A stretch of 64,000 bases of DNA from Saccharomonospora amisosensis (GTDB taxonomy: Bacteria > Actinomycetota > Actinomycetes > Mycobacteriales > Pseudonocardiaceae), in NCBI RefSeq assembly GCF_011761185.1, contig NZ_JAAOYM010000001.1:3162001-3226000 (forward strand). The letters are read 5' to 3'. This document shows positions 25,945 through 33,753 of this stretch, piece after piece (the stretch's first letter is position 1; each line of letters opens with the position of its first letter). The notes under the pieces were generated by a model. The model was not told where the DNA came from, ran no database searches, and was given only the letters and a program-made list of their open reading frames with translations. The position numbers and the translations under genes were made by a program.

Positions 25945-26041
25945 CGCCTGTCACTCCTCACCCTTGTTCGTGGTGAGTTCCAGACTGGTGCGCAGGGGTG
26001 CCTCGCGGCATCGGGCGATCACGCAGGCCTGAGACGGATCG

Positions 26042-26086
26042 ACCCCTTACCCGTGGCCGAGCAGGGAAGACCACGGGTAAGGGGTC
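26042..26086 (-). terminator. Stem-loop terminator after DUF397 gene
   Basis: ACCCCTTACCCGTGG at 26042-26056 pairs perfectly with CCACGGGTAAGGGGT further right (about 26070-26084), a 15-base stem around a short loop. It begins 20-odd bases beyond the stop of the DUF397 gene at 26107 on the minus strand, with no U-tract. This is a strong hairpin for the XRE/DUF397 transcript. Confidence 0.7.
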
Positions 26087-26106
26087 CGCGACGATCGAGA
26101 GGCGGG

Positions 26107-26313
26107 TCAGTGCGGGTTCAACACACCCGACCGCGCGGCCTCGAGCAGGGCGTCCCATTCGGCTGCCGGGACCGCCAACGCACCCGCGGCGGGGTTCTTC
26201 GAGTCGCGCAACGCGGCCCCGTCACCGGTGAAGGCGACCTCGACACAGTCGTTGCCGCCGCCACTGTAGCTGCTCTTTCGCCACTTCAGGCCGGATAGCT
26301 CCATGTCGCTCAT
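26107..26313 (-). CDS. DUF397 protein
   Basis: A 68-residue protein, MSDMELSGLKWRKSSYSGGG, then NDCVEVAF and ALRDSKNPAAGALAVPAAEW. The W-R-K-S-S-Y-S-x-x-x-x-x-C-V-E-V and R-D-S-K motifs define DUF397, which almost always accompanies an XRE/DUF5753 regulator in actinobacteria and is proposed to be an antagonist or small partner of it (the WhiJ/BldB-like paralogue systems). ATG with AGGGATC upstream; a GTG six codons earlier overlaps the regulator stop. It is cotranscribed with the upstream XRE gene. Confidence 0.95.
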   Translation of the reverse strand: MSDMELSGLKWRKSSYSGGGNDCVEVAFTGDGAALRDSKNPAAGALAVPAAEWDALLEAARSGVLNPH

Positions 26314-26327
26314 GATCCCTACTCCGT

Positions 26328-27188
26328 TCACTCGCTTCGTTGTTCGAACCGCCGTGCCGCGTCGGCGATCACGTTGACCGAGTCGTCCGGCCCGAGCGCG
26401 GCGGCCCGCAAATGATCGAACATGAGGGCATAGCGCCGCACATCGGGCTCCAGTTCCAGATACACGCCGCTGCTCGTGCTGTCCACGTATACGACGTCGG
26501 GGTCGGCTTGCTCGGGAAAGCCGAGGATGAGAAAGGGGCCCTCCATTCCCGGATGCGCCCCCGCGCCGAACGGCACCACCTGGATGGTCACGTGCGGCAA
26601 CTGAGCGACGTCGGCCAACCTGCCCAGTTGCTCGGCCATCACCTCAGCTCCGCCGACGACCCTTCGCAGCACCGCCTCGTCCACAACGGCCCAGTACTCG
26701 GGTGGACTCGGATCGCTGAGCAGCCGCTGCCGGGTCATCCGCGCGGCGACTCTGCGCTCGATCTCGGCATCGGCCGCATCGGGCCGCATCGCGTGGATCA
26801 CCGCCCTGGCGTAGCGCTCGGTCTGCAACAGGCCGGGCACCAGCAATGCCTGGAACGCACGTAACGAGCTGGCATCCGCCTCCAGCCCCACGAAGGCACC
26901 GGTGAACACCTCGTTATAGGCGTGCCACCAGCCGCGCTTGCGGGCCTCTCTCGCCAGCTGGACCAACGCCTCCTGCTCGTCTCCCCGTACCCCGTACAGC
27001 TCGAGCATGTCCCGCGCGTCTCGCGGGGTGACCCCCACGTGCCCGGTTTCGATCCGGCTGATCTTCGATGCCGAACACTCGAGTTTCTCGCCGACCTCAT
27101 CGATCGTCAGCTCAGCCCGTTCCCGGAGCCGCCGCAGTTCGCTGGCCAGCCTGCGCCGTCGAACGGTCGGCCCCTGCCCTCGTGTCAT
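26328..27188 (-). CDS. XRE-family regulator with DUF5753 domain
   Basis: A 286-residue regulator. The N-terminal helix-turn-helix reads LRRLRERAELTIDEVGEKLE then CSASKISRIETGHVGV, and the C-terminal part is DUF5753: LLQTERYARAVI, VAARMTRQRLL, WAVVDEAVLRRVVGG, HVTIQVVPFGAGAHPGMEGPF. These proteins pair with DUF397 neighbours in development- and antibiotic-related regulation in Streptomyces and relatives. The start lies 190 bases from a divergent small gene, with a palindrome between them. Confidence 0.95.
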   Translation of the reverse strand: MTRGQGPTVRRRRLASELRRLRERAELTIDEVGEKLECSASKISRIETGHVGVTPRDARDMLELYGVRGDEQEALVQLAREARKRGWWHAYNEVFTGAFVGLEADASSLRAFQALLVPGLLQTERYARAVIHAMRPDAADAEIERRVAARMTRQRLLSDPSPPEYWAVVDEAVLRRVVGGAEVMAEQLGRLADVAQLPHVTIQVVPFGAGAHPGMEGPFLILGFPEQADPDVVYVDSTSSGVYLELEPDVRRYALMFDHLRAAALGPDDSVNVIADAARRFEQRSE

Positions 27189-27290
27189 GGCCTCACCTCC
27201 GGTTCATCCGCCCCGCAACATCTAACCAGCCGCTCAACGCGGCAACTGACCCCTTGGGCCGGGCGGTGCCGGGATTGCCCGATCGATGGA

Positions 27291-27303
27291 CTGCAAATTG
27301 CAG
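27291..27303. promoter_or_regulatory. 13-bp palindrome in divergent promoter region
   Basis: CTGCAA-A-TTGCAG is a perfect palindrome. On the plus strand it overlaps a plausible weak -35 (CTGCAA), with a TATCCT -10 element 17 bases further (27314-27319), leading to the small gene at 27378. It is a good candidate operator for the XRE regulator; binding is inference. Confidence 0.5.
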
Positions 27304-27377
27304 TTCCGGCTTGTATCCTGCATCGTGCGCCGAACGACAACGACCGGCGCCAGGACCGGCGAACATCGGGAGGACAC

Positions 27378-27746
27378 GTGGCCGGGCGCGATCCCATCGT
27401 CACCCCCCTCCAGGCGAGCGTCCACCGCAAACTCGACGAACTCGCTCTCGAGGGCAACGACGCCTCATCCGAGATGCGGCCAGAGCCGGGCGCCGCCAGC
27501 ACGGCGCTGCTGGCGGGCGCCCTCCGCAGCGTGCTGGCCGACCACAGACTCGACCCCAGCGGCCACTGCGCGTTCTGCCACGGCCGCCGCAGACCGTTCT
27601 CCCGCAGACGCTCCCGGCTGCCGTGCCGCGCCTACCTCGCGGCGCAGATCAGCCTGGGTACCGGAGACGACACGGCTGAGGAACTGTCAGCGGATTCGAA
27701 CGGCCACCACCGCCGCCGCAAGCCCTCGCTGCACTACGCGGGGTGA
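27378..27746 (+). CDS. Small Cys/Arg-rich protein divergent from the XRE gene
   Basis: A 122-residue protein starting VAGRDPIVTPLQASVHRKLD. The middle has GHCAFCHGRRRPFSRRRSRLPC, a C-x2-C plus a distal Cys resembling the 'HC..C....PC' half-site of small actinobacterial proteins found beside XRE/DUF397 genes. Function unknown; a metal site or small DNA-binding role is possible but unproven. GTG start with GGGAGG five bases upstream. The 3' end overlaps the convergent tesB gene by 13 bases. The DUF397-XRE pair and this gene share the palindrome at 27291. Confidence 0.65.
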   Translation: MAGRDPIVTPLQASVHRKLDELALEGNDASSEMRPEPGAASTALLAGALRSVLADHRLDPSGHCAFCHGRRRPFSRRRSRLPCRAYLAAQISLGTGDDTAEELSADSNGHHRRRKPSLHYAG

Positions 27747-28651
27747 TCGGGCAACCGAATGAGGCCCTCTTGGACGACGGTGGCGATGTGCTGACCAGAA
27801 CGGGAGAAGAAGCGCCCTGTCGCCAACCCTCGACCACCGGAAGCCGTCGGTGAAGCGCTGTCGTAGAGCAGCCACTCGTCGGCGCGGAACGGCCGGTGGA
27901 ACCACAGCGCGTGGTCCAGACTGGCGCCGATCACTCTGTCGAGATCCCAGTACACCCCGTGGCTTGCCAGTACCGAGTCCAGCAACGTCATGTCGGAGGC
28001 GTAGGTCAGCACGCAGACGTGCAGCAGCCGGTCGTCCGGAAGCGTGCCGTCCGCACGCATCCAGACCTGGTTGCGCGAAGGGCGCTTCGGATTGCCCCGC
28101 GTCACCCACGGCGGTTCGGTGACGTAGCGGATGTCGATCGGTCTGGGCTGCGACCGCAATCCGAGCCGGTCGGCGTACTCTGCGGTGCGCTCGCTCAGTG
28201 TCGGCAGCGACTCCGGCGCGGGCACGTCCGGCATCTGCTCCGCGTGCTCCACGCCCTCCTCTGCCAGCTGGAACGACGCCGACAGCGAGAAGATGGCCTT
28301 GCCGTGCTGGACTGCGACCACCCTGCGGGTGGTGAACGACCTGCCGTCGCGGATGCGGTCAACCTCGTAGACGATCGGTACCTTCGGGTCACCCGGCCGG
28401 ATGAAGTACGCGTGCAGGGAGTGCACTCCGCGTTCCGGCGGCACTGTGCGGCCTGCCGCCACGAGAGACTGTCCTGCCACCTGCCCGCCGAACACCCGGG
28501 TCGGCGAGTGCGGCGGGCTCACGCCACGGTAGATGTTCTCCTCGATCCGTTCCAGGTCGAGCAGCGCGACAAGCCGGTCGAGCACCGGCTGCCCGCCGAG
28601 ACCGCCATCGGTGTCCAGCCCGGAAGCCGCCTGCCTTGCCAGCTCAGTCAT
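27734..28651 (-). CDS. tesB: Acyl-CoA thioesterase II (TesB)
   Basis: A 305-residue double-hotdog thioesterase. Features: NIYRGVSPPHSPTRVFGGQVAGQSLVAA at the start of the first hotdog, VHSLHAYFIRPGDPKVPIVYEVDRIRDGRSF, and in the second half LASHGVYWDLDRVIGASLDHALWFHRPFRADEWLLYD, which carries the catalytic Asp and its partners. It hydrolyses medium- and long-chain acyl-CoA in the cytoplasm. ATG start. It stands alone between the pyruvate kinase gene and the small Cys-containing gene. Confidence 0.95.
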   Translation of the reverse strand: MTELARQAASGLDTDGGLGGQPVLDRLVALLDLERIEENIYRGVSPPHSPTRVFGGQVAGQSLVAAGRTVPPERGVHSLHAYFIRPGDPKVPIVYEVDRIRDGRSFTTRRVVAVQHGKAIFSLSASFQLAEEGVEHAEQMPDVPAPESLPTLSERTAEYADRLGLRSQPRPIDIRYVTEPPWVTRGNPKRPSRNQVWMRADGTLPDDRLLHVCVLTYASDMTLLDSVLASHGVYWDLDRVIGASLDHALWFHRPFRADEWLLYDSASPTASGGRGLATGRFFSRSGQHIATVVQEGLIRLPDHPA

Positions 28652-28688
28652 GCGGGTAATTCAACACGGTCGGTGCCCGCACGCCTCG

Positions 28689-30113
28689 TCACGCGTGGTC
28701 TTCCTCACCGAGCCGGTGAACCCGGATGAGGTTGGTGGACCCGACGGTGCCTGGAGGCGAGCCCGCGACGATCACGACCAGGTCGCCGGGCTGGTAGCGG
28801 CCCGTCTCCAGCATCGCGTGGTCGACCTGCTGGATCATCCGGTCCGTGGAATCGACCTGGGACACGATCCTGGCCGTGGTGCCCCAGGTCATCGACAGCT
28901 GGCAACGCACGCTCTCCAGTGGAGTGAACGCCAGCAGCGGCAGCCTGGTGTGCAGGCGCGCGAGCCTTCGAACGGTGTCGCCGGATTGAGTGAACGCGAC
29001 GAGCGCCTTGGCATTGAGCCGCTCACCGATGTCGCGGGCGGCGTAGGAGATCACACCGCGTTTGGTTCTGGGAACGTGGCTCAGCGGCGGAACGGACGGC
29101 ATGTCCGCCTCAACCGCCTCCACGATCCTGCTCATCGTCTCGACCGTCTCGATCGGATACCGGCCCACGCTGGTCTCGCCGGAGAGCATGACCGCGTCGG
29201 CGCCGTCAAGGACGGCGTTGGCGACGTCGGAGGCCTCCGCCCTGGTTGGCCTCGAATTGTTGATCATTGAGTCGAGCATCTGCGTCGCCACGATCACGGG
29301 TTTGGCGTTCTCCCTCGCGATCTGGATGGCGCGCTTCTGCACCAGAGGCACCTGCTCCAGCGGCAACTCGACGCCGAGGTCTCCCCTGGCGACCATGAGG
29401 CCGTCGAAGGCGAGCACGATCGCCTCCAGGTTGTAGACCGCCTCAGGTTTCTCCAGCTTGGCTATGACCGGAACACGACCCGTTCCAACGCGGTCCATCA
29501 CCTGATGCACGAGGTCGATGTCGGCGGGCGAGCGCACGAACGACAGTGCGACGAAGTCGACACCGAGTTCCAGCGCGAACCGCAGGTCCTCCAGGTCTTT
29601 CTCCGACAGCGCGGGCACGGACACGTCCATGCCCGGCAGCGAGACGCCCTTGTTGTTGCTGACCTGACCGCCCTCGGTGACCTCGCAGATCACGTCCGGA
29701 CCCTCGACGCGCTCCACGACAAGGCCCACCTTGCCGTCGTCGACGAGGAGACGGTCACCGGGCTTGGCGTCCTTGGCGAGTCCCTTGTACGTCGTGGCAA
29801 CCCGATCGTGTGTGCCCGCGATATCCTCGACCGTGATCCGGACGCGGTCGCCGGTACGCCACTCCACAGGTCCGCCCGCGAACGTGCCGAGTCTGATCTT
29901 CGGACCCTGCAGGTCGGCGAGGATACCGACGGCACGGCCGCTCTCCGCCGATGCCGACCTGATCAGGTCGTAGACCTGCTTGTGGTCACCGTGGCTGCCG
30001 TGGCTGAAGTTCATCCTGGCGACGTCCATGCCCGCGTCGACCAGCGAGCGGACCTTGTCCGCTGTCGCCGTCGCAGGACCGAGAGTGCACACGATCTTTG
30101 CTCGTCGGCTCAC
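28689..30113 (-). CDS. pyk: Pyruvate kinase
   Basis: A 474-residue glycolytic enzyme that transfers phosphate from phosphoenolpyruvate to ADP. It starts VSRRAKIVCTLGPATATADK and carries VDAGMDVARMNFSHG, the active-site motif VIAKLEKPEAVYNLEAIV, MVARGDLGVELPLEQVPLVQK and the metal/PEP-binding ATQMLDSMI. The C-terminal allosteric domain is complete. GTG start. The phosphofructokinase gene lies only 4 kb away on the same strand but is not in the same operon. Confidence 0.97.
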   Translation of the reverse strand: MSRRAKIVCTLGPATATADKVRSLVDAGMDVARMNFSHGSHGDHKQVYDLIRSASAESGRAVGILADLQGPKIRLGTFAGGPVEWRTGDRVRITVEDIAGTHDRVATTYKGLAKDAKPGDRLLVDDGKVGLVVERVEGPDVICEVTEGGQVSNNKGVSLPGMDVSVPALSEKDLEDLRFALELGVDFVALSFVRSPADIDLVHQVMDRVGTGRVPVIAKLEKPEAVYNLEAIVLAFDGLMVARGDLGVELPLEQVPLVQKRAIQIARENAKPVIVATQMLDSMINNSRPTRAEASDVANAVLDGADAVMLSGETSVGRYPIETVETMSRIVEAVEADMPSVPPLSHVPRTKRGVISYAARDIGERLNAKALVAFTQSGDTVRRLARLHTRLPLLAFTPLESVRCQLSMTWGTTARIVSQVDSTDRMIQQVDHAMLETGRYQPGDLVVIVAGSPPGTVGSTNLIRVHRLGEEDHA

Positions 30114-30214
30114 ACTCGCAAAGCCTAGCCGCTTCTCGCCCTCCCGTCTGTACCGATCCCGAGATCGTTAAGGCCTTCCCTGGCCGTTCATGTGGAATTC
30201 GACCTCGTTCGACC

Positions 30215-30892
30215 TCAACGTTGTTGGCTGGGACCGACGTGGGTGTCGGCCCACGCGTTGAGCGCACGCAGCTCCCGCCAGCCCGAACGCACCAGACCAA
30301 GGCACTCCCGGTTGTGCAGCGTGTCGTCAGGCTCCCAGCCGCGCAACGCGTACAGCGAGCGGTGCCGTAACAGCTCCAACCTCGGATGATCAGCGGGAAC
30401 ACCCCTCGGCCTCGTCTTGAGCAACTCGCCGCCGACCTGCCAACCGTCGCGCCGCAGTTGGTCCACGACCTCGCGCAACCGCTCGCCGTGCGGCTCGGCG
30501 TCCACCGCACGCCGGAACCGCGCGAGCTGGTCGGCGGCGAGATGGAAGCAGCCACCCCCGACGCGCAGCCCGTCCGGTCCCACCTCGACGTAGTAGGCGC
30601 CACCACCCCTGCCGCGTTCGATCACGGCACCGCAGTGCGTCTTGTAAGGACTCTTGTCCCTGGCGAAGCGCACGTCGCGGAACGGACGGAACACCTTGGC
30701 GTCGGCTCCCGCACCGAGTTCGTCGAGGAACTCGCCTGCCAGCTCAGCGAGCAACGCCTCCATCGGCTCGCGCACGTCCCGCCGGTAGACGGCGAGGTTG
30801 TCCTGCCAGTAGGTCCGGGAGTTGTCGGCGGCGAGCCCTGCGAAGAAGTCGACGGCGTACTCACCGAATCCGGCGAAGGGACGGCTGCCCAT
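30215..30892 (-). CDS. DUF2461 protein (TIGR02453 family)
   Basis: A 225-residue protein starting MGSRPFAGFGEYAVDFFAGL. It has the DUF2461 features NSRTYWQDN, MEALLAELAGEF, KVFRPFRDVRFARDKSPYKTHCGAVIER, YYVEVGPDGLRVGGG and WQVGGELLKTRPRGVPADHPRLELLRHRSL. The 'R-F-s-k-D-K-S-P-Y-K-T' motif is diagnostic. Biochemical role unknown. A GTG three codons upstream is an alternative start. Monocistronic, 101 bases upstream of pyk. Confidence 0.9.
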   Translation of the reverse strand: MGSRPFAGFGEYAVDFFAGLAADNSRTYWQDNLAVYRRDVREPMEALLAELAGEFLDELGAGADAKVFRPFRDVRFARDKSPYKTHCGAVIERGRGGGAYYVEVGPDGLRVGGGCFHLAADQLARFRRAVDAEPHGERLREVVDQLRRDGWQVGGELLKTRPRGVPADHPRLELLRHRSLYALRGWEPDDTLHNRECLGLVRSGWRELRALNAWADTHVGPSQQR

Positions 30893-30937
30893 GGCTGCCA
30901 CGCTACTGCGCCGGTCACCGACGCCCTGGCGGGCGGG

Positions 30938-31582
30938 TCAGCAGCAGTGCTCGCCGCGCCATGCCTCGCGCCCTTCCCGCACCGCCATCGCGGCGATCAA
31001 CAGTGCGACCGCGGGGTCGGCCCATGCCCAGCCGAGCGTCGCGTTGAGCACCAGTCCGACGAGCAGCACCCCGGAAAGGTAGGCACACAGCAGCGTCTGC
31101 CTGCAATCCGCGACCGCGCTCGCCGAGGCAAGCTCGCGGCCCGCGCGCCGCTGCGCGTACGACAGCAACGGCATGACCAGCAGCGACACCGCCGCCAGCA
31201 CGATCCCGACGGTCGAAGGGTCCGCCTGCTCCGCGCCGAGCAGCGACCGCACCGATTCGACGGTGACGTAGGCGGCCAGCGCGAAGAACGACACTGCGAC
31301 AACCCGCAGCGCGATCCGCTCTCGCGCACGCGGGTCCGGCCCGGAGAACTGCCATGCCACCGCGGCGGCCGAGGAAACCTCGATCACCGAGTCGAGCCCG
31401 AAGCCGATCAACGCCATGGAATTGGCCACCGCGCCCGCGGAGATGGCGATGACGGCCTCGACCACGTTGTAGGTGATCGTGGCGCTGACGAGCAGCCGCA
31501 CGCGTCGCGACAACACCGCTTCGCGGTCGCCGCTGAGGGCGTCCGACGCCCGCCCGCCCGCATCGCCCGCGTGCCCGGTCAC
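30938..31582 (-). CDS. CDF-like cation exporter paired with CmtR
   Basis: A 214-residue membrane protein with five or six predicted helices and no C-terminal cytoplasmic CDF domain. The second-helix motif MALIGFGLDSVIEVSSA and the later AVADCRQTLLCAYLSG replace the usual HxxxD pairs of zinc CDF transporters and put Cys near the predicted metal site, which would suit soft metals. It starts at a GTG that overlaps the cmtR stop (GTGA), with GGGAGG five bases upstream. It is therefore probably the efflux arm of a Cd/Pb resistance operon. The metal is inferred from the regulator. Confidence 0.85.
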   Translation of the reverse strand: MTGHAGDAGGRASDALSGDREAVLSRRVRLLVSATITYNVVEAVIAISAGAVANSMALIGFGLDSVIEVSSAAAVAWQFSGPDPRARERIALRVVAVSFFALAAYVTVESVRSLLGAEQADPSTVGIVLAAVSLLVMPLLSYAQRRAGRELASASAVADCRQTLLCAYLSGVLLVGLVLNATLGWAWADPAVALLIAAMAVREGREAWRGEHCC

Positions 31583-31932
31583 GCGCGCACCTCCCGCTGC
31601 CCTGTCGAGGTGGGCTCATCATCGAGGCACGGTTGAGCGTCGTCGACGGCGAGGACCACCTTCACCAGCTCCTCGAGCGCCTTGGCCAGGTGGCTGTCGG
31701 CCAGCGCGTAACGCACCTGGCGCCCCTCGTAAGTCGCGACCACGAGACCACAACCGCGCAGGCAGGCGAGGTGGTTCGACACATTGGAACGGCTCAGCCC
31801 CAGCCGCTGGGCCAGCAGCCCCGGGTAGTTCACACCTTCGAGCAGAGCCACCAGGATCCGGCACCGCGTCGGATCCGCCAGCGCACGGCCGAGCCGGGCC
31901 AGCGCCTCGACCCGCGTCTCATACGTCAGCAT
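31579..31932 (-). CDS. cmtR: CmtR-type Cd(II)/Pb(II)-sensing ArsR/SmtB repressor
   Basis: A 117-residue winged-helix repressor that aligns by eye with M. tuberculosis CmtR along nearly its full length (ARLGRALADPTRCRILVALL; GLSRSNVSNHLACLRGCGL; YEGRQVRYALADSHLA). Cys57 and Cys61 in the recognition helix and Cys102 in the tail, the CmtR metal ligands, are all at the same positions; the non-ligand Cys4 and Cys35 of the M. tuberculosis protein are Tyr and Asn here. The ATG has no ribosome-binding site but a TACTAT -10 element seven bases upstream, so the message is probably leaderless. It is followed by the CDF gene. Confidence 0.93.
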   Translation of the reverse strand: MLTYETRVEALARLGRALADPTRCRILVALLEGVNYPGLLAQRLGLSRSNVSNHLACLRGCGLVVATYEGRQVRYALADSHLAKALEELVKVVLAVDDAQPCLDDEPTSTGQREVRA

Positions 31933-31938
31933 GCGCAA

Positions 31939-31945
31939 AATAGTA
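31939..31945 (-). promoter_or_regulatory. -10 element of leaderless cmtR promoter
   Basis: On the minus strand TACTAT sits seven bases before the cmtR ATG, which puts the expected transcription start at or next to the start codon. No Shine-Dalgarno sequence is present. Confidence 0.5.
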
Positions 31946-32060
31946 CAGCATCGACTGACATATCGGCCATCGCTGACCTCGGCTCGCCGACGCGGGCTCG
32001 TGACGAGCGTCGATCACTCGCCACGAGCCCGAACGCCGGGATCGCCATCGGCCCAACTCG

Positions 32061-32124
32061 GGGCCTCGGCAGTTCAGGGCCTCAGCAGTTCAGGGCCTCA
32101 GCAGTTCAGGGCCTCAGTAGTTCA
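32061..32124. repeat. Four tandem copies of a 16-bp unit at a gene 3' end
   Basis: The unit GGGCCTCAGCAGTTCA is repeated four times (32061, 32077, 32093, 32109), two copies exact and two with one substitution. The rightmost copy contains the last codons and the stop of the DASS transporter gene (…Leu-Asn-Tyr-stop on the minus strand). The other three copies lie beyond the stop and repeat the same terminal codons, so the array looks like expansion of the gene's own end. Confidence 0.9.
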
Positions 32125-33631
32125 GGCCGAGCACCCAGCCGCCTAGCGTGTAGGCGGCAAGCGTGACCAGCACGAGCCCGACCACGTTGAGCCACACCCC
32201 GCCTCGGACCATCTGTCCGATGGTGACGTGGCCGGACCCGAACGCGATGGCGTTGGGCGGCGTCGCGACCGGCAGCATGAACGCGCAGGTCGCGGCCAAC
32301 GCGGCGGGCACAACCAACACCATCGGCCCGTGTCCCAGACCCACCGCGACGCCGCCGAGAATCGGCAGGAACGCGGCGGTGGTCGCGGTGTTGCTCGTCA
32401 GCTCCGTCAGCAGCAGCACCAGCAGCACCACCACCGCCGCCACCAAGATGACGGGCAGGCCTGCCAGTCCGCCCACCTGCTGGCCGATCCACTTGCTGAG
32501 CCCGGTGTCGGTGAAGTGGCTCGACAGGCTCAACCCGCCGCCGAACAGCAGCAGGATTCCCCACGGCAGCTGCTTGGCGTGGTCCCAGTCCAGCGTCCGC
32601 ACACCGCGCCTGCCCTCGACGGGAAGGGCGAACAGCACCACGGCGGCCGCCATGGCGATACCCGCGTCGGAGATGTTGTCCAGCCACGGCAGCGCACCGG
32701 CGATCGCGTCCACGTCGGCGAGCGCCGGAATGACGATCCAGGACACCGCCGCGAGCACGAACACCGCGAGCGCGTTGCGCTCACCCCTGCTCATCGGCCC
32801 GAGTTCGGCCAGCTGCTCCCGGATGAGTTCCTGCCCACCCGGCAACGACTTCAGCTTCGGCGGGAACACGACCCTGGTCAGCAGCAACCACGCAAGGAAA
32901 AGGAACACCACCGAGATCGGCAGCCCGAACAGCATCCACTCGCCGAAGGAAATGCTGATGTCGAAGTTGTCCTCGAGGTAGCCAACCAGCAACGTGTTGG
33001 GCGGTGTACCGATGATCGTGCTCAACGAGCCGATGGAAGCCGCATAGGCGATGCCGAGCAGCAACGCGGTCGAGAAGTTGCGGTCGCCACCGCTGCCTCC
33101 CTCCGCCGCGCCGAGCTGGCTCACCAGGCCGAGCACGGAAACCCCGATCGGCACCATCATCACCGCGGTGGCGGTGTTGCTGACCCACATGCTGAGGAAC
33201 GCGGTGGCGATCATGAATCCCGCGATCAGCATGACGGGGCGGGTACCGACCGAGAGCACGGTGCGCAGCGCGATGCGCTTGTGCAGGTTCCACCGCTGCA
33301 TCGCCAGCGCGATCATGAACCCACCCATGAACAGGAAGATCACGTCGTCGGCGTAGGGCGCGGCCGCATCCTCGATCTCGCTGACCCCGAGGAACGGGAA
33401 CAACACCAGCGGCAGCAACGCGGTCGCGGCCAGCGGCAACGCCTCGCTGACCCACCACACCGCCATCAACACGGCGACCGCTCCGGTGATCCTGGCCGGG
33501 GTCGGCAGGTCGCCCGGCAGTAACAGGAAGGCGACGACGGCAAGAATCGGGCCGAGCGTGAGCCCGATCCACTGCCGCCGCGCCCTGCCCTGTGTCTCGG
33601 TCGTCGATTCGCCGGCAACGGACTGAGACAT
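32114..33631 (-). CDS. DASS-family (SLC13) divalent anion:Na+ symporter
   Basis: A 505-residue transporter with about 11-13 membrane helices. Diagnostic SNT motifs are both present: FLSMWVSNTATAVMMVPIG in the first half and LLTELTSNTATTAAFLPILGG in the second, the Na+/substrate sites of the VcINDY fold. It should import dicarboxylates, sulfate or a similar anion; the substrate cannot be told. ATG chosen because GGAGG sits six bases upstream; a GTG directly before it is too close. Its 3' end is embedded in a tandem repeat. Confidence 0.93.
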   Translation of the reverse strand: MSQSVAGESTTETQGRARRQWIGLTLGPILAVVAFLLLPGDLPTPARITGAVAVLMAVWWVSEALPLAATALLPLVLFPFLGVSEIEDAAAPYADDVIFLFMGGFMIALAMQRWNLHKRIALRTVLSVGTRPVMLIAGFMIATAFLSMWVSNTATAVMMVPIGVSVLGLVSQLGAAEGGSGGDRNFSTALLLGIAYAASIGSLSTIIGTPPNTLLVGYLEDNFDISISFGEWMLFGLPISVVFLFLAWLLLTRVVFPPKLKSLPGGQELIREQLAELGPMSRGERNALAVFVLAAVSWIVIPALADVDAIAGALPWLDNISDAGIAMAAAVVLFALPVEGRRGVRTLDWDHAKQLPWGILLLFGGGLSLSSHFTDTGLSKWIGQQVGGLAGLPVILVAAVVVLLVLLLTELTSNTATTAAFLPILGGVAVGLGHGPMVLVVPAALAATCAFMLPVATPPNAIAFGSGHVTIGQMVRGGVWLNVVGLVLVTLAAYTLGGWVLGLNY

Positions 33632-33753
33632 CACTCACCTCCAACGCTGGGGTGCCGGGAATGTACCGCCTCGGGCGGACATTGTTCACACCATTGCGCG
33701 ATTGGTGGGAGATTGCCGTCAGCCGGACCGTGCCGTGGGGAGCACGCGGCCGA

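Larger units (their letters stand above)
25736..26106. other. Intergenic region, 371 bp, one weak small ORF
   Basis: The gap between the LAL regulator and the DUF397 gene. It contains a possible 54-codon ORF (25780-25944, listed separately). A near-palindromic stretch with matching ACCCCTTACCCGTGG / CCACGGGTAAGGGGT arms occurs at 26042-26086, a candidate terminator for the DUF397 gene. Confidence 0.45.
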
